NCBI GenBank assembly: GCA_019747815.1
Contig: JAIEQJ010000043.1
Location: 37,840-101,839, forward strand
Direction of reading: 5' to 3'
DNA from: Hyphomonadaceae bacterium
Lineage (GTDB): Bacteria > Pseudomonadota > Alphaproteobacteria > Rhizobiales > Hyphomicrobiaceae
Length of the DNA stretch: 64,000 bases
A program made the translations under genes and the position numbers. Positions 9,948 to 18,083 of the stretch are shown here, piece by piece (within the stretch, counting starts at the first letter, position 1; every line of letters starts with the position of its first letter). Under the pieces are notes generated by a model that was not told where the DNA came from, made no database searches, and saw nothing but the letters and a program-made list of their open reading frames with translations.

Positions 9948-10700
9948 ATGGCCGACCGGTTGAAGGGCAAGCTCGCGTTCTGCACGGCCTCGGGCGCCGG
10001 CATCGGCCGGGCCACGGCCCTCGCCTTCGCGCGCGAGGGGGCGCGGGTGGTCGCCAGCGATATCAACGATGCCGCCTTCGACGCCTTGCGACAGGCCGGC
10101 ATCGCCGAGTGCATCAGGCTCGACGCGCGCGATGCCAAGGCCATCGAGGCGCAAGCCAGGCGGCTCGGGCCCGTCGATATTCTGTTCAATGCGGCGGGCT
10201 TCGTGCATCACGGCACGGTGCTCGATTGCACCGATGCGGACTGGGATTTCGCCTTCGACCTCAACGTCAGATCCATGCACAACACCATCAAGGCGTTCCT
10301 GCCGGGCATGCTGGCCAAGGGCGGCGGCTCCATCGTCAACATCGCGTCCGTTGTGGGTGCGTCCAAGGCGGCCTCCAACCGCTACGTCTACGGCGCCACC
10401 AAGGCCGCGGTGGTGGGCCTCACCAAGGCGGTGGCGCTCGATTTCATCGGCAAGGGCATCCGCTGCAACTGCATCTGCCCGGGCACCATCCACACCCCCT
10501 CGCTCGAGGCGCGCATCAAGGCGCTCGGCAGGGAGGTGGGCGGCGAGGAGAAGGCGCGCGCCCTGTTCATCGCCCGCCAGCCCATGGGCCGGCTCGGCAC
10601 GGCGGAGGAGATGGCGCATGTGGCCGTCTATCTGGCCTCCGACGAGTCGGCCTATATGACAGGCTCGTCGATCACGCCCGATGGCGGCTTCACGCTGTGA
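9948..10700 (+). CDS. SDR dehydrogenase, DHRS6 / 2-keto-3-deoxy-sugar-acid dehydrogenase-like
   Basis: NAD(P)-dependent short-chain dehydrogenase, 250 residues; the start at 9948 has GGGGGAGG upstream. Cofactor loop ASGAGIGRATA, the acidic NAD-selecting segment VVASDIND, and catalytic Ser-Tyr-Lys in NIASVVG and YVYGATKAAVVG. The blocks NAAGFVHHGTVLDC, DFAFDLNVRSM and GIRCNCICPGTIHTPSLEARI are strikingly like the DHRS6/BDH2 subgroup, whose bacterial members oxidise 2-keto-3-deoxy-L-fuconate or -rhamnonate; that likeness is from memory. It lies 103 bases after the MFS gene and upstream of the OtnI/DenD pair, so a sugar-acid role is plausible but unproven. Confidence 0.88.
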   Translation: MADRLKGKLAFCTASGAGIGRATALAFAREGARVVASDINDAAFDALRQAGIAECIRLDARDAKAIEAQARRLGPVDILFNAAGFVHHGTVLDCTDADWDFAFDLNVRSMHNTIKAFLPGMLAKGGGSIVNIASVVGASKAASNRYVYGATKAAVVGLTKAVALDFIGKGIRCNCICPGTIHTPSLEARIKALGREVGGEEKARALFIARQPMGRLGTAEEMAHVAVYLASDESAYMTGSSITPDGGFTL

Positions 10701-10829
10701 TGCTTGCGTTTGGTCAGCCCGCCGTAGGCAAGGGCGGCCATGAAAATCGACGGGGCCGACACCGCTTGAGGCAGTTCACTGCCAAGAGCCAAGGTCTCGT
10801 GGACGCCGTCATGCACTGCTGGGGGAACC

Positions 10830-11582
10830 ATGATGAATGTCAATGGAGATGGACCGCGACCGGCCGCCGACACACCCAGATACGCCCGGTTCACGCGGCG
10901 CCTGCAGGGCATGGCCATCGACTTCATGCTCTTTCTTGTGGCGATGGTCTGCGCCCTGCAGATGGCCGTCGCGCTGAACAGCGACAATCTCTCGCGCGTG
11001 CTGGGGTTCGCCTTCGTGGCCGGGTTCTTTCTCTACGAGCCGGTGTTGGTGTCGCGCGCGGGCGGCACGGTGGGCCACTATCTCAGCAACTTGCGCGTGA
11101 TCGATGACCGCGGGCATGGCAACGTCAGTTTCTCGAAAGCAGTTGCGCGCGTTCTCATCAAAGCCGTGCTGGGGTGGTATTCGTTCATCTCCATGGCGGC
11201 CGCGCGGCGCCACCAGGCTGTGCATGACCTGTTGACACGGTCGACCGTACAAATTCGCGATCCGGCCAAGGCCAGGCCACAGGACTACAGCCGCGAGCGT
11301 GTCGAGCTTTCGCACCCCGGCATGCCCTCGCGCATGCGACGCCTGCTGGTGATAGTGGCTTATCTGCTCGCCTCATTTGTCGTGCTGGTGTTGGCGGTGC
11401 AGGCGCTTGTGCTGGCAGGCGCCTATTCGAAGGATTGCATCCGCTACAGTCTGTGCTCCGGCGGCGATCGGTTGGTGGATATCGCATTTGGCATCGTTCT
11501 GCTTGTACTCCTGGCGCTATGCATTGGGTTCGGCTGGAGAGGTCGGCTCTGGGGGGCTCGGCGACGGGCCGAAAGCCCCTGA
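10830..11582 (+). CDS. RDD-family membrane protein
   Basis: Unassigned inner-membrane protein of 250 residues. The RDD signature is visible: Arg in FTRRLQGMAIDFMLF and the Asp of the first helix, then VGHYLSNLRVID and the basic segment AAARRHQAVHDLLTRST that ends the classic RDD block. Two more helices follow (about residues 172-195 and 213-233), with an unusual Cys pair in CIRYSLCSGGD. ATG codons at 10830 and 10833 are both usable. RDD proteins have varied and mostly unknown roles; there is no clear tie to the flanking catabolic genes. Confidence 0.8.
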   Translation: MMNVNGDGPRPAADTPRYARFTRRLQGMAIDFMLFLVAMVCALQMAVALNSDNLSRVLGFAFVAGFFLYEPVLVSRAGGTVGHYLSNLRVIDDRGHGNVSFSKAVARVLIKAVLGWYSFISMAAARRHQAVHDLLTRSTVQIRDPAKARPQDYSRERVELSHPGMPSRMRRLLVIVAYLLASFVVLVLAVQALVLAGAYSKDCIRYSLCSGGDRLVDIAFGIVLLVLLALCIGFGWRGRLWGARRRAESP

Positions 11583-11621
11583 GCACCCAGCCAGGACGCA
11601 CACAGGCATGGAGGAGACTAC

Positions 11622-12398
11622 TTGCCCCGCTTCGCCGCCAACCTGAACTTCCTTTTCACCGAGCTGCCGTTCCTCGATCGCTTCGAAGCGGCGGCGAAAG
11701 CGGGCTTCAAGGGCGTGGAGTCGACCGACCCGTATTCCGCGTCCGCCAAGGAGGTTGCCGCACGGCTGAAGGCCAACGGCTTGACGCTGGCATTGTTCAA
11801 TACCCCGGCGGGCAGCGCTGAGGCCGGCGAGCGCGGCCTCGCCGCCGTGGCTGGCCGCGAGCAGGACTTTGCGGCCGCCTTCGACAAGGCCTTGCGCTAT
11901 GCCGAGCTCACGGGCGGCCGAAAGATCCATGTGCTGGCTGGCCTCGTGCACCAGGGCGCGCGCCGCGAGGTCCTGGTTGCCAACCTCAGAAGGGCTGCAA
12001 AGCTTGCGGCCGCCGGTGGCGTGGACCTGCTGGTCGAGCCGATCAACCGCCGCGACATCCCGGGCTATCTCCTCAACAAGACGCACGAGGCGCGCGGGGT
12101 GATCCACGAGGTCGGCGAGCCCAACGTCGCCCTGCAATTCGATCTCTATCATCGCCAGGTGGAGGAGGGCGACGTGAGCATGGCGATCCGGGAGTTCGGC
12201 CGGCTCGCCCGGCACTACCAGATCGCGGGGCCGCCCGACCGCGGCGAGCCGGACGATGGCGAGCTGAACTATCGCGCGCTCTTCCGGCAGATCGACGCCA
12301 GCGGCTATGCCGGCTGGATCGGCTGCGAGTACCGGCCCAGGACGGATACGGTTGCGGGCTTGAGATGGGTGGCCGCCTGCGGGGTGTCGCTCGGGTGA
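11622..12398 (+). CDS. otnI: hydroxypyruvate isomerase family protein (2-oxo-tetronate isomerase-like)
   Basis: TIM-barrel isomerase of the Hyi/OtnI family, 258 residues. TTG is the likely start: GGAGGAG lies five bases upstream and the translation begins MPRFAANLNFLFTELPFLDR, the family N-terminus. Metal-site and catalytic blocks include LLVEPINRRDIPGYLL (Glu), VALQFDLYHRQ and WIGCEYRP (Glu). OtnI converts 2-oxo-tetronate to 3-oxo-tetronate in D-erythronate/L-threonate breakdown. The DenD-like gene 89 bases downstream supports this over plain hydroxypyruvate isomerase. The OtnK kinase and OtnC decarboxylase of the known pathway are not in this window. Confidence 0.85.
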   Translation: MPRFAANLNFLFTELPFLDRFEAAAKAGFKGVESTDPYSASAKEVAARLKANGLTLALFNTPAGSAEAGERGLAAVAGREQDFAAAFDKALRYAELTGGRKIHVLAGLVHQGARREVLVANLRRAAKLAAAGGVDLLVEPINRRDIPGYLLNKTHEARGVIHEVGEPNVALQFDLYHRQVEEGDVSMAIREFGRLARHYQIAGPPDRGEPDDGELNYRALFRQIDASGYAGWIGCEYRPRTDTVAGLRWVAACGVSLG

Positions 12399-12487
12399 TG
12401 ACCTCCTCTCCCCACCGTTCCTCGTGAATGGGGAGAGGAGCAAGGAAGCAAACTGCGCTAGGATCGAGCTGCGCGAAGGGAGACCCC

Positions 12488-13462
12488 ATGAAAGTCCTGA
12501 TCATCGGCGGCGCGGGCATGATCGGCGCCAAGCTCGCAGAGCGGCTCGCCAAGGATGGCGAGATCGGCGGCAAGGCCATCTCCAGTCTCATCCTGCACGA
12601 CGTCGTGGAAACCGCCATCCCGACCGGCGCCCGGATGCCGGTGGGGGTGCTGACCGGCGACCTGCCGGCGCCGGGAGAAGCGGCGCGGCTCGTTGCCGGG
12701 ACGCCCGACATTATCTTCCACCTTGCCGCCATCGTCTCCGGCGAGGCCGAGCAGGACTTTGACAAGGGCTATCGCATCAACATGGACGGCACGCGCACTC
12801 TGCTCGAAGCGGTGCGCGCCGCCGGCCACAAGCCGCGGCTGGTGTTCGCCAGCTCGATTGCCGTGTTCGGCGCGCCGTTCCCCGAGGCCATCGGCGATGA
12901 GTTCTTCAACACGCCGCTTACCTCCTACGGCACGCAGAAGACCATCTGCGAGCTATTGGTCTCCGACTACACCCGCAAGGGGTTCCTGGATGGGATCAGC
13001 CTGCGGCTGCCCACCATTTGCGTGCGCCCCGGCAAGCCGAACAAGGCCGCGTCCGGCTTCTTCTCCAACATCATGCGCGAGCCGCTGGCGGGCCAGGAGG
13101 CGGTGCTGCCGGTGGCGGAGAGCGTGATGCACTGGCATGCCTCCCCGCGCGCGGCGGTGGAGTTCATGCGCCATGCCGCGACGCTCGACACTGCCAAGGT
13201 CGGTCCGCGCCGGGCGCTCACCATGCCGGGCCTGGCCGTTACCGTGGGCGAGCAGATCGCGGCCCTGAGGGCGGTCGCCGGCGACAGGGTCGCGGCCCGC
13301 ATCCGCCGCGAGCCCGACCCGTTCATCGAGCAGATCGTCGCCGGCTGGCCGCGCAAGTTTGCCGCCCAGCGGGCGCTGGGGCTCGGTTTCAAGCCGGATC
13401 GGAGCTTTGAGGAGATCATCCGCTTCCATATCGAGGATGAGCTGGGCGGACGGGTCGCTTAA
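12488..13462 (+). CDS. denD: NAD-dependent epimerase/dehydratase family, D-erythronate dehydrogenase-like
   Basis: Extended SDR of 324 residues with Rossmann motif GGAGMIGAKLAERL at the N-terminus, the Ser region VFASSIAVFGAPFP and catalytic YGTQK. Long blocks resemble DenD: DFDKGYRINMDGTRTLLEA, TICVRPGKPNKAASGFFS and VMHWHASPRAAVEFM. DenD oxidises D-erythronate to 2-oxo-tetronate, the substrate of OtnI encoded just upstream. The start at 12488 (ATGAAAGTCCTGATC) follows a GGGAGA ribosome site. Function is inferred from family and neighbour. Confidence 0.85.
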   Translation: MKVLIIGGAGMIGAKLAERLAKDGEIGGKAISSLILHDVVETAIPTGARMPVGVLTGDLPAPGEAARLVAGTPDIIFHLAAIVSGEAEQDFDKGYRINMDGTRTLLEAVRAAGHKPRLVFASSIAVFGAPFPEAIGDEFFNTPLTSYGTQKTICELLVSDYTRKGFLDGISLRLPTICVRPGKPNKAASGFFSNIMREPLAGQEAVLPVAESVMHWHASPRAAVEFMRHAATLDTAKVGPRRALTMPGLAVTVGEQIAALRAVAGDRVAARIRREPDPFIEQIVAGWPRKFAAQRALGLGFKPDRSFEEIIRFHIEDELGGRVA

Positions 13463-13612
13463 GGGCCTCCTTCGGGCTGTGCCGGTTCGGCTACAGGGGA
13501 GGCCGACAACCGCCCGCTGCCCCCCATTGTTTACGTTTGCGCCCCAAAATTGCTGTAGTTTCGGCTCTAACCGGGGGCGATCGCCGTCGGGTCCCATACG
13601 GAGAACACACCC

Positions 13613-13948
13613 ATGCGCCTCGCATCGCTTGCCCTTGCGGCCACCCTCACATTCGCGGCGGGCACGGCTGCGCTGGTTCCGGCGGCGGAGGCCTACGGGC
13701 GGCGGGGGCCGGCCGGGCCGGATCTCGGCTATGTCGTCGCCGAGAGCCGCTATGGGCCGCAGACCATCGCGGCGCCGGTGCGCATCAGCCTGCAGGGACG
13801 GCGCGAGGTTCGCCTGCCGGGCGGCACCTGGATCGAGTGCCACCGGAGCTGCAGCGAGACCCTGCGCCGCGAAACCATCGACTTCTGGCACATCCGCAAC
13901 AACGGCAGCAACACCGACGGCGTCGGCTATCTGCACTACCGGTTCTAG
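13613..13948 (+). CDS. small secreted conserved protein
   Basis: Unrecognised 111-residue protein with a signal peptide (MRLASLALAATLTFAAGTAA, cleavage near AEA). The mature part is rich in Arg and Gly, with the block EVRLPGGTWIECHRSCSETL and the following RRETIDFWHIRNN. I recall similar blocks in short Hyphomicrobiales periplasmic proteins but no named family. The Cys pair in ECHRSC could form a disulfide. A GGAG motif precedes the start. It is probably a single gene, with about 150 bases of leader after denD. Confidence 0.65.
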   Translation: MRLASLALAATLTFAAGTAALVPAAEAYGRRGPAGPDLGYVVAESRYGPQTIAAPVRISLQGRREVRLPGGTWIECHRSCSETLRRETIDFWHIRNNGSNTDGVGYLHYRF

Positions 13949-14311
13949 CCCGGGACGCGCAAAGGCGACGCTCGGTTCGCCTGGCGGTGCCGGCGATCCA
14001 GCTCGAATGCCCGACCGGTGTCACGCGGGAATGAGTGGCGGAGCGGCTGGCAGGCGCCCGCTCGGTGAGTGGACCACCGCGTGCACGAGATCCGACGGAT
14101 GTCTCCGCCTCTCGTCGGGACATGGATGGACGCGCTGTGCCGCTGCAACGGCGAAAAGGCCGTTGCCATGACACGCCGGGCGTGCGTAATACGTGTGCGG
14201 AGTTCTTCAATTGCCGCAGCGGGTGCTGAACCAACCCGATGCGGCCAACGATCAAGGCAGAGTCAAGGCAGGGGACTGCATACCGTCAAAACGCTGGAGG
14301 CATGCGCCGCC
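13949..14311. other. intergenic stretch, no supported gene
   Basis: No frame here has protein-like composition; the open frames are short, rich in Arg and Ser, and overlap one another. No clear terminator or repeat seen. It probably contains the promoter for the broken gene at 14312. Confidence 0.4.
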
Positions 14312-14942
14312 ATGTATGATCCTGCAGTCAATTTCAAGCGCACGGCTGGCGGATGGGTCTTCCGTGCCCCGAGCCCATGGATCTTCGGCAATACCCCGCA
14401 CTATTTGGTCAGCGACGAGCAGAAGAGGAAGATCACGCAGGCGCTCACGCCTCGCCATCCGATGCGCATGGTACCGATCGCAGTGGCTGCGTTTGCCGCC
14501 TGGTCGGTCGCTGTGGCCCTTGTGCTTTGGTTGCTCAGCTCCGGTCAGGGCGTCCGACAGTGCGCGATCTCGCCATCATGGTCCTTCTGATCGTCGCGCC
14601 CACGTTTGCCGCGTTATCCGCCTTCGCCGCGATCCAGCGCCGGCGTGTCGAACCCTTCCTTGCCGGGGCAGCACTTACGGATGAGCGGATCACGAGCGCG
14701 GAGATGAGGACAGCCGTCAATGCTTCGACATCCCCTCAAATGGCGCGCTGGATTTGGATGACATTCGCCTTTGCTTGCGCGGTGATAGCAGGCACCATTG
14801 TCGTCAACTGGGTCATGAAACCATCCATGGTCTGGATAGGCCTCTCCGCATTCCTGGCGCTGATCTTCGGCTGGGAAGCTGTCCGCGGTACCGCATCAGC
14901 CTGCGCCCGCCCAAGCCAGACACCCGCCCCATGCCCGACTAA
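14312..14942 (+). pseudogene. membrane-protein gene broken by two frameshifts
   Basis: A continuous protein can be followed across three frames. Frame one runs from MYDPAVNFKRTAGGWVFRAP through FGNTPHYLVSDEQKRKITQ and a helix ending LWLLSS, then hits TGA at 14588. Frame two takes over near 14550 with VRDLAIMVLLIVAPTFAAL, a second helix, FLAGAALTDERITSAEMRTA and a third helix to IFGWEAV. Frame three takes over near 14885 with RYRISLRPPKPDTRPMPD and stops at 14942. Both shifts are in the same direction, as expected from two single-base deletions in about 340 bases. The intact protein would have about 210 residues and three helices. Function unknown. Assembly or base-calling error is the alternative to real decay. 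Confidence 0.7.
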
Positions 14943-15078
14943 GTTCTACCGACATTCACGGCCCCGATCGGGAACGGTCCTCCTGCGATTTGGCTGTTGG
15001 GGTTGCGAGCCAACGCCTTCGGCGAGTGGGCGAATCGGGCTAGCTGGGGCGCCAAGCCAGAGCCCAGCGGCCCCGCAG

Positions 15079-15747
15079 ATGTCCGATTTCAGCACGCAAC
15101 CTCGGATCACCCCGCGCGTCGTCTCCTCGATCGAGCAGGCAATGACGGCCCGCCGCGCGCCGGGCCTTCAGGCGCGGCCGGATGCCTCGCCCGTGGACCA
15201 GCTTCTCCATGTCATGCATACCGTCAAGTCCGCACGCTTCTCGGCAGCCGAGCGGTTCGAGCGCAAGCACTCCATCTCGGTGTTCGCGTTGTCCATGGTG
15301 TCACTCTATTTCGTCGGCTTGTCCGTATGGCAGGCCATCTACGGCGCCGGCTTGAGCGAGCCCGCGAACCGGCTCGTCACGCTCGTCTCCATCATGTCCT
15401 CGATCTGCACGCTGGTGCTGGCGCTGATCGATTCCATGAACGACTACAAGATCAAGGCCCACCACATGCACGGCTGCGCCCTGTCCGTGAACGATCTGCT
15501 TCAGGAACTGCGCATGCTGCAGACCAACGATCTTGCCGTCGTGCAGGATTTCCGCCGGCGCTACAACGAGGTGGTCCGCAGCTGTCCCTTCAATCACGCC
15601 CGCGTCGACTATCTGCTGGCGCGGGCGGAGCGCAGCGACCGATGGGAGACGAAGGCCTGGGCGCGTCTGCGCTATCTGATCGATATCTATGGACTGTATG
15701 GCGCATGCCTGCTCAGCCCGCCGCTGGTGCTGCTGCTGTTCGCGTAG
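15079..15747 (+). CDS. SLATT-type (family 5-like) two-helix membrane protein
   Basis: A 222-residue protein whose core matches the SLATT pattern: KSARFSAAERFERKHSIS, a first helix (about 66-86), a second helix (about 98-120, VTLVSIMSSICTLVLALIDS), then NDYKIKAHHMHGCALSVNDL and a Cys-Pro-x-Asn-His segment, SCPFNHARVDYLLAR. A further hydrophobic end (LLSPPLVLLLFA) may be a third helix. SLATT proteins are predicted pore-forming effectors in nucleotide-signalling or reverse-transcriptase-linked defence loci. No such partner is nearby, so the role here is open. The ATG at 15079 was chosen because upstream residues in the same frame lack protein character. Confidence 0.72.
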   Translation: MSDFSTQPRITPRVVSSIEQAMTARRAPGLQARPDASPVDQLLHVMHTVKSARFSAAERFERKHSISVFALSMVSLYFVGLSVWQAIYGAGLSEPANRLVTLVSIMSSICTLVLALIDSMNDYKIKAHHMHGCALSVNDLLQELRMLQTNDLAVVQDFRRRYNEVVRSCPFNHARVDYLLARAERSDRWETKAWARLRYLIDIYGLYGACLLSPPLVLLLFA

Positions 15748-15829
15748 GCAGGGCGGGCAGGGGTTCTGACAGTCGCCGCTCGGGGCAGCCGCGTGCGGCG
15801 CTCCACGTGCGCTCCGTGCGGAATCGAGC

Positions 15830-16720
15830 CTACCGGCGCTCCTTGGCGAACATGGCCATGATGGTCTGAGGCGCCGACACCAGGTCTGTCCCGGGTCCGA
15901 AGATCATCGGCAGGATGTTGGTGTGCCCGTAGAGCTGGTGGCCGCCGCCTTCCACGCGATACAGCGTCACCGCCTGACCCGAACTGCAGGCCGACCAGTC
16001 GAGCCGCATCACTTTGATCTGGTCGCTGTCGGCGCCGCCGGCGGGCCGCTCGGCAGGCCCTGAGCAGCCGTTGGCACGGGCAATGAAGGCCGCCGTGCGC
16101 TCTGCCGGCCAAACGTTTCCGCGCGATCCGGTCAAGCCGACGCCACCCCCCTTGTAGGGGACGAGCGGATCGGCCGTGCCGTTGAACATGATGACCGGCA
16201 TGGGCTTCCTCAGCCGGCAGGCCGCACCGGCCTCGGCAGGCATGTTGGCGATGACGGTGGCAGCCCCCGCATATTGCTCGGGCGCCTCGCACAGCATGCG
16301 CAACGTCATCATGCCGCCATTGGAGATGCCGGCGATGTAGATGCGGGCAGGATCCGCGACGCCGCGCTTGACCAGCTCCTCATTCAGCCGCCGCAGAAAA
16401 TCCACATCGTCGCTGCTCGACAGCCCATCCCCGCGCCCGTCGTTCCATAGCCGATAGATGCCTTCCGGGAAGACGGCAGCAAAACCCTGTGCGGCCGCGG
16501 CCTCCGCAAAGCCGGACCAGCGCGCGGTCAAGCTGGCAGAGATCGTGGCGCCGTGCAAAACGATGAGCGTCGGCGCGTGCGCCTGCCGCACGGGCATGAC
16601 AATGGCACTACGAACGCCGTCACGCGTTTCGAGCTGCCAGTCGTCGGCGGCAGCGCAGGACTGACCTACAGGGAGCGCCGCCAGGACGGCAGCCAGCGCC
16701 CAACGGATCGTGCGTCGCAT
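15830..16720 (-). CDS. secreted alpha/beta-hydrolase esterase (LpqC/PHB-depolymerase-like)
   Basis: Exported serine hydrolase, 296 residues from the ATG at 16720 (an in-frame ATG at 16741 adds seven residues). Signal peptide MRRTIRWALAAVLAALPVG with cleavage near CAAA. Fold markers: VLHGATISA (oxyanion strand), nucleophile elbow IAGISNGGMMTLRM (Ser133), acid motif MFNGTADPLVPYKGGG and catalytic His in VEGGGHQLYGH. The family holds feruloyl/acetyl-xylan esterase and PHB-depolymerase-like proteins; the substrate cannot be told. The frame stays open far upstream to 17473, but that part is antisense to the GFA gene and is not coding. Confidence 0.85.
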   Translation of the reverse strand: MRRTIRWALAAVLAALPVGQSCAAADDWQLETRDGVRSAIVMPVRQAHAPTLIVLHGATISASLTARWSGFAEAAAAQGFAAVFPEGIYRLWNDGRGDGLSSSDDVDFLRRLNEELVKRGVADPARIYIAGISNGGMMTLRMLCEAPEQYAGAATVIANMPAEAGAACRLRKPMPVIMFNGTADPLVPYKGGGVGLTGSRGNVWPAERTAAFIARANGCSGPAERPAGGADSDQIKVMRLDWSACSSGQAVTLYRVEGGGHQLYGHTNILPMIFGPGTDLVSAPQTIMAMFAKERR

Positions 16721-16876
16721 CGTGGGGCCTGCCCTTCGCATGTCGCACAATGCTCCGTGATTGGTGTACAAATCTCGCAGTCTGCATCCCTGGCAGCGAT
16801 GGAGCCGGCCTGATGGGCACGCATGTGGCGCAACGGCTGCCGGCCGCGAAGATAAGCACAGATCCGGGATGATGCG

Positions 16877-17374
16877 ATGCCGATCATGCTCCAAGGCTCG
16901 TGCCGCTGCGAGGCTGTCCACTTCACCGTCCGCTCGCACACGCCATACCCCTATCAGCTCTGCTACTGCAGCATCTGCCGCAAGACGGCAGGCGGAGGCG
17001 GCTTCGCCATCAACCTGATGGCCGACGTCCAAAGCCTCAAGGTGAAGGGGCGCGGGGCCATCGGCGTCTACCGGGCGAAAATCTGCGACGACGACGGCGG
17101 CAACTGCCAGATCAGCACCGGTGAGCGCAACTATTGCACCAAATGCGGCAGCGCATTGTGGCTGTTCGACCCGTCGTGGCCCGACCTGGTGCATCCCTTT
17201 GCGTCGATCATCGACACATCCCTTCCCGTCCCGCCGGCGCGCACCCACGTGATGCTGCGCTACAAGGCAAGCTGGGTGCAGCCGGTGATCGGCAAGACCG
17301 ATGTGCGCTTCGACTTCTTGCCTGAGCAATCGATCGAGGATTGGCACAAGCAGCGCGGTTTGTGGATTGCCTAG
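16877..17374 (+). CDS. GFA-family (CENP-V/GFA domain) zinc protein
   Basis: 165-residue protein of the glutathione-dependent formaldehyde-activating enzyme (GFA) superfamily. The zinc-binding Cys pattern is present: GSCRCEAVHF (Cys9, Cys11), CYCSICRKTAGGG (Cys29, Cys31, Cys34) and NYCTKCGSALW. Most GFA-domain proteins are uncharacterised, so true formaldehyde chemistry is not implied. The gene is divergent from the esterase. Its TAG stop forms the left edge (ctag) of the hairpin block that follows, as with the small gene at 986. Confidence 0.88.
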   Translation: MPIMLQGSCRCEAVHFTVRSHTPYPYQLCYCSICRKTAGGGGFAINLMADVQSLKVKGRGAIGVYRAKICDDDGGNCQISTGERNYCTKCGSALWLFDPSWPDLVHPFASIIDTSLPVPPARTHVMLRYKASWVQPVIGKTDVRFDFLPEQSIEDWHKQRGLWIA

Positions 17375-17517
17375 AGCAGGATCGCTTCGGATTGAAGCAT
17401 CTTGCCACAATGGCGAGGGCCTCGGCCGAAGCGTGACTCCTGCTCTGCATGAGTTGCTGAGAGTGCGATTCACGTTTCAATTGGAAGCTGCGCTTCCATA
17501 TGAAACGATCGCGCTCT
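17372..17517. repeat. two hairpin repeats preceding composite-repeat copy 2
   Basis: Hairpin A has arms 17373-17390 (agagcaggatcgcttcgg) and 17426-17446 (ccgaagcgtgactcctgctct, with a three-base bulge). Hairpin B has arms 17460-17479 (agagtgcgattcacgtttca) and 17501-17517 (tgaaacgatcgcgctct) around an inner ggaagctgcgcttcc. Both are bounded by CTAGAG/CTCT ends and share the architecture of the adjoining element at 17517, making four related hairpins in a row. Confidence 0.75.
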
Positions 17518-17675
17518 AGTGTGATGATCGAGAAATTCGCCCTTCCTCGCAGCACGCCTGCTGAGCGAATTTCTCGATCTGAATCACACTAGAACCATGA
17601 GCTTGCTAGTGTCCTTTCGATCGCGAAGTTCGTTCAGCGCCTGCTGCAAGATCCGGCGAACTTCGCGATCGGGAC
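17517..17675. repeat. composite two-hairpin intergenic repeat, copy 2
   Basis: Same orientation and nearly the same sequence as 1181-1344: tagtgtgatgatcgag, then ctgaatcacactagaaccat, then tagtgtcctttcgatcgcg and cgaacttcgcgatcgggac. It lacks the final ACTAG of copy 1 (gggaccagcg instead of gggacactag), so the right end is truncated. It lies directly against two other hairpins. Confidence 0.85.
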
Positions 17676-18083
17676 CAGCGCAATTCACCTTTTGATGTGG
17701 AGCGTCTATGCTGATCCGGTTGGCCGCAGATCTCCCGCACCATCTGCGCCGACAGGGGGCCGGTCTCGCCCGCAGTGGGGCCGGTCCCCGTCATGTGCGG
17801 GGGCCCATCAGGCATCGCGCCCTGCCCCTGCCGTGCAGCAGCATGGCTGCATATGCGGGGTCGCGGCGGCCGGCGCACCACAGGCAAGACTGAATTGCCG
17901 CGTCCCTGTGCTCTACAGCACAGGACCGATCGGCGGACTGCGATAGGATTGATGGCCCACTGCGGGCGAGATCGGGGCCGCCAGGATTGCGGCGTGCTCC
18001 GGGTGCGGGACCTTTGGGGTGCGGGGCTGGGGGCAGCATCGCACCCCATGTTCCCTTTTCCTCCTCCTCGCCCGTGGCCCGTG
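17676..18083. other. intergenic stretch, no supported gene
   Basis: Long frames pass through on both strands, but their translations are Arg/Pro/Gly-rich with no domain pattern and are not credible. No repeat or RNA motif recognised. It lies at the 3' end of the Crp/Fnr gene. Confidence 0.4.

Noticed and set aside
15830..17473. Esterase frame extended to 547 residues
   Set aside because: The part beyond 16741 is antisense to the GFA-family gene and lacks domain sense; the signal peptide begins at 16720/16741.
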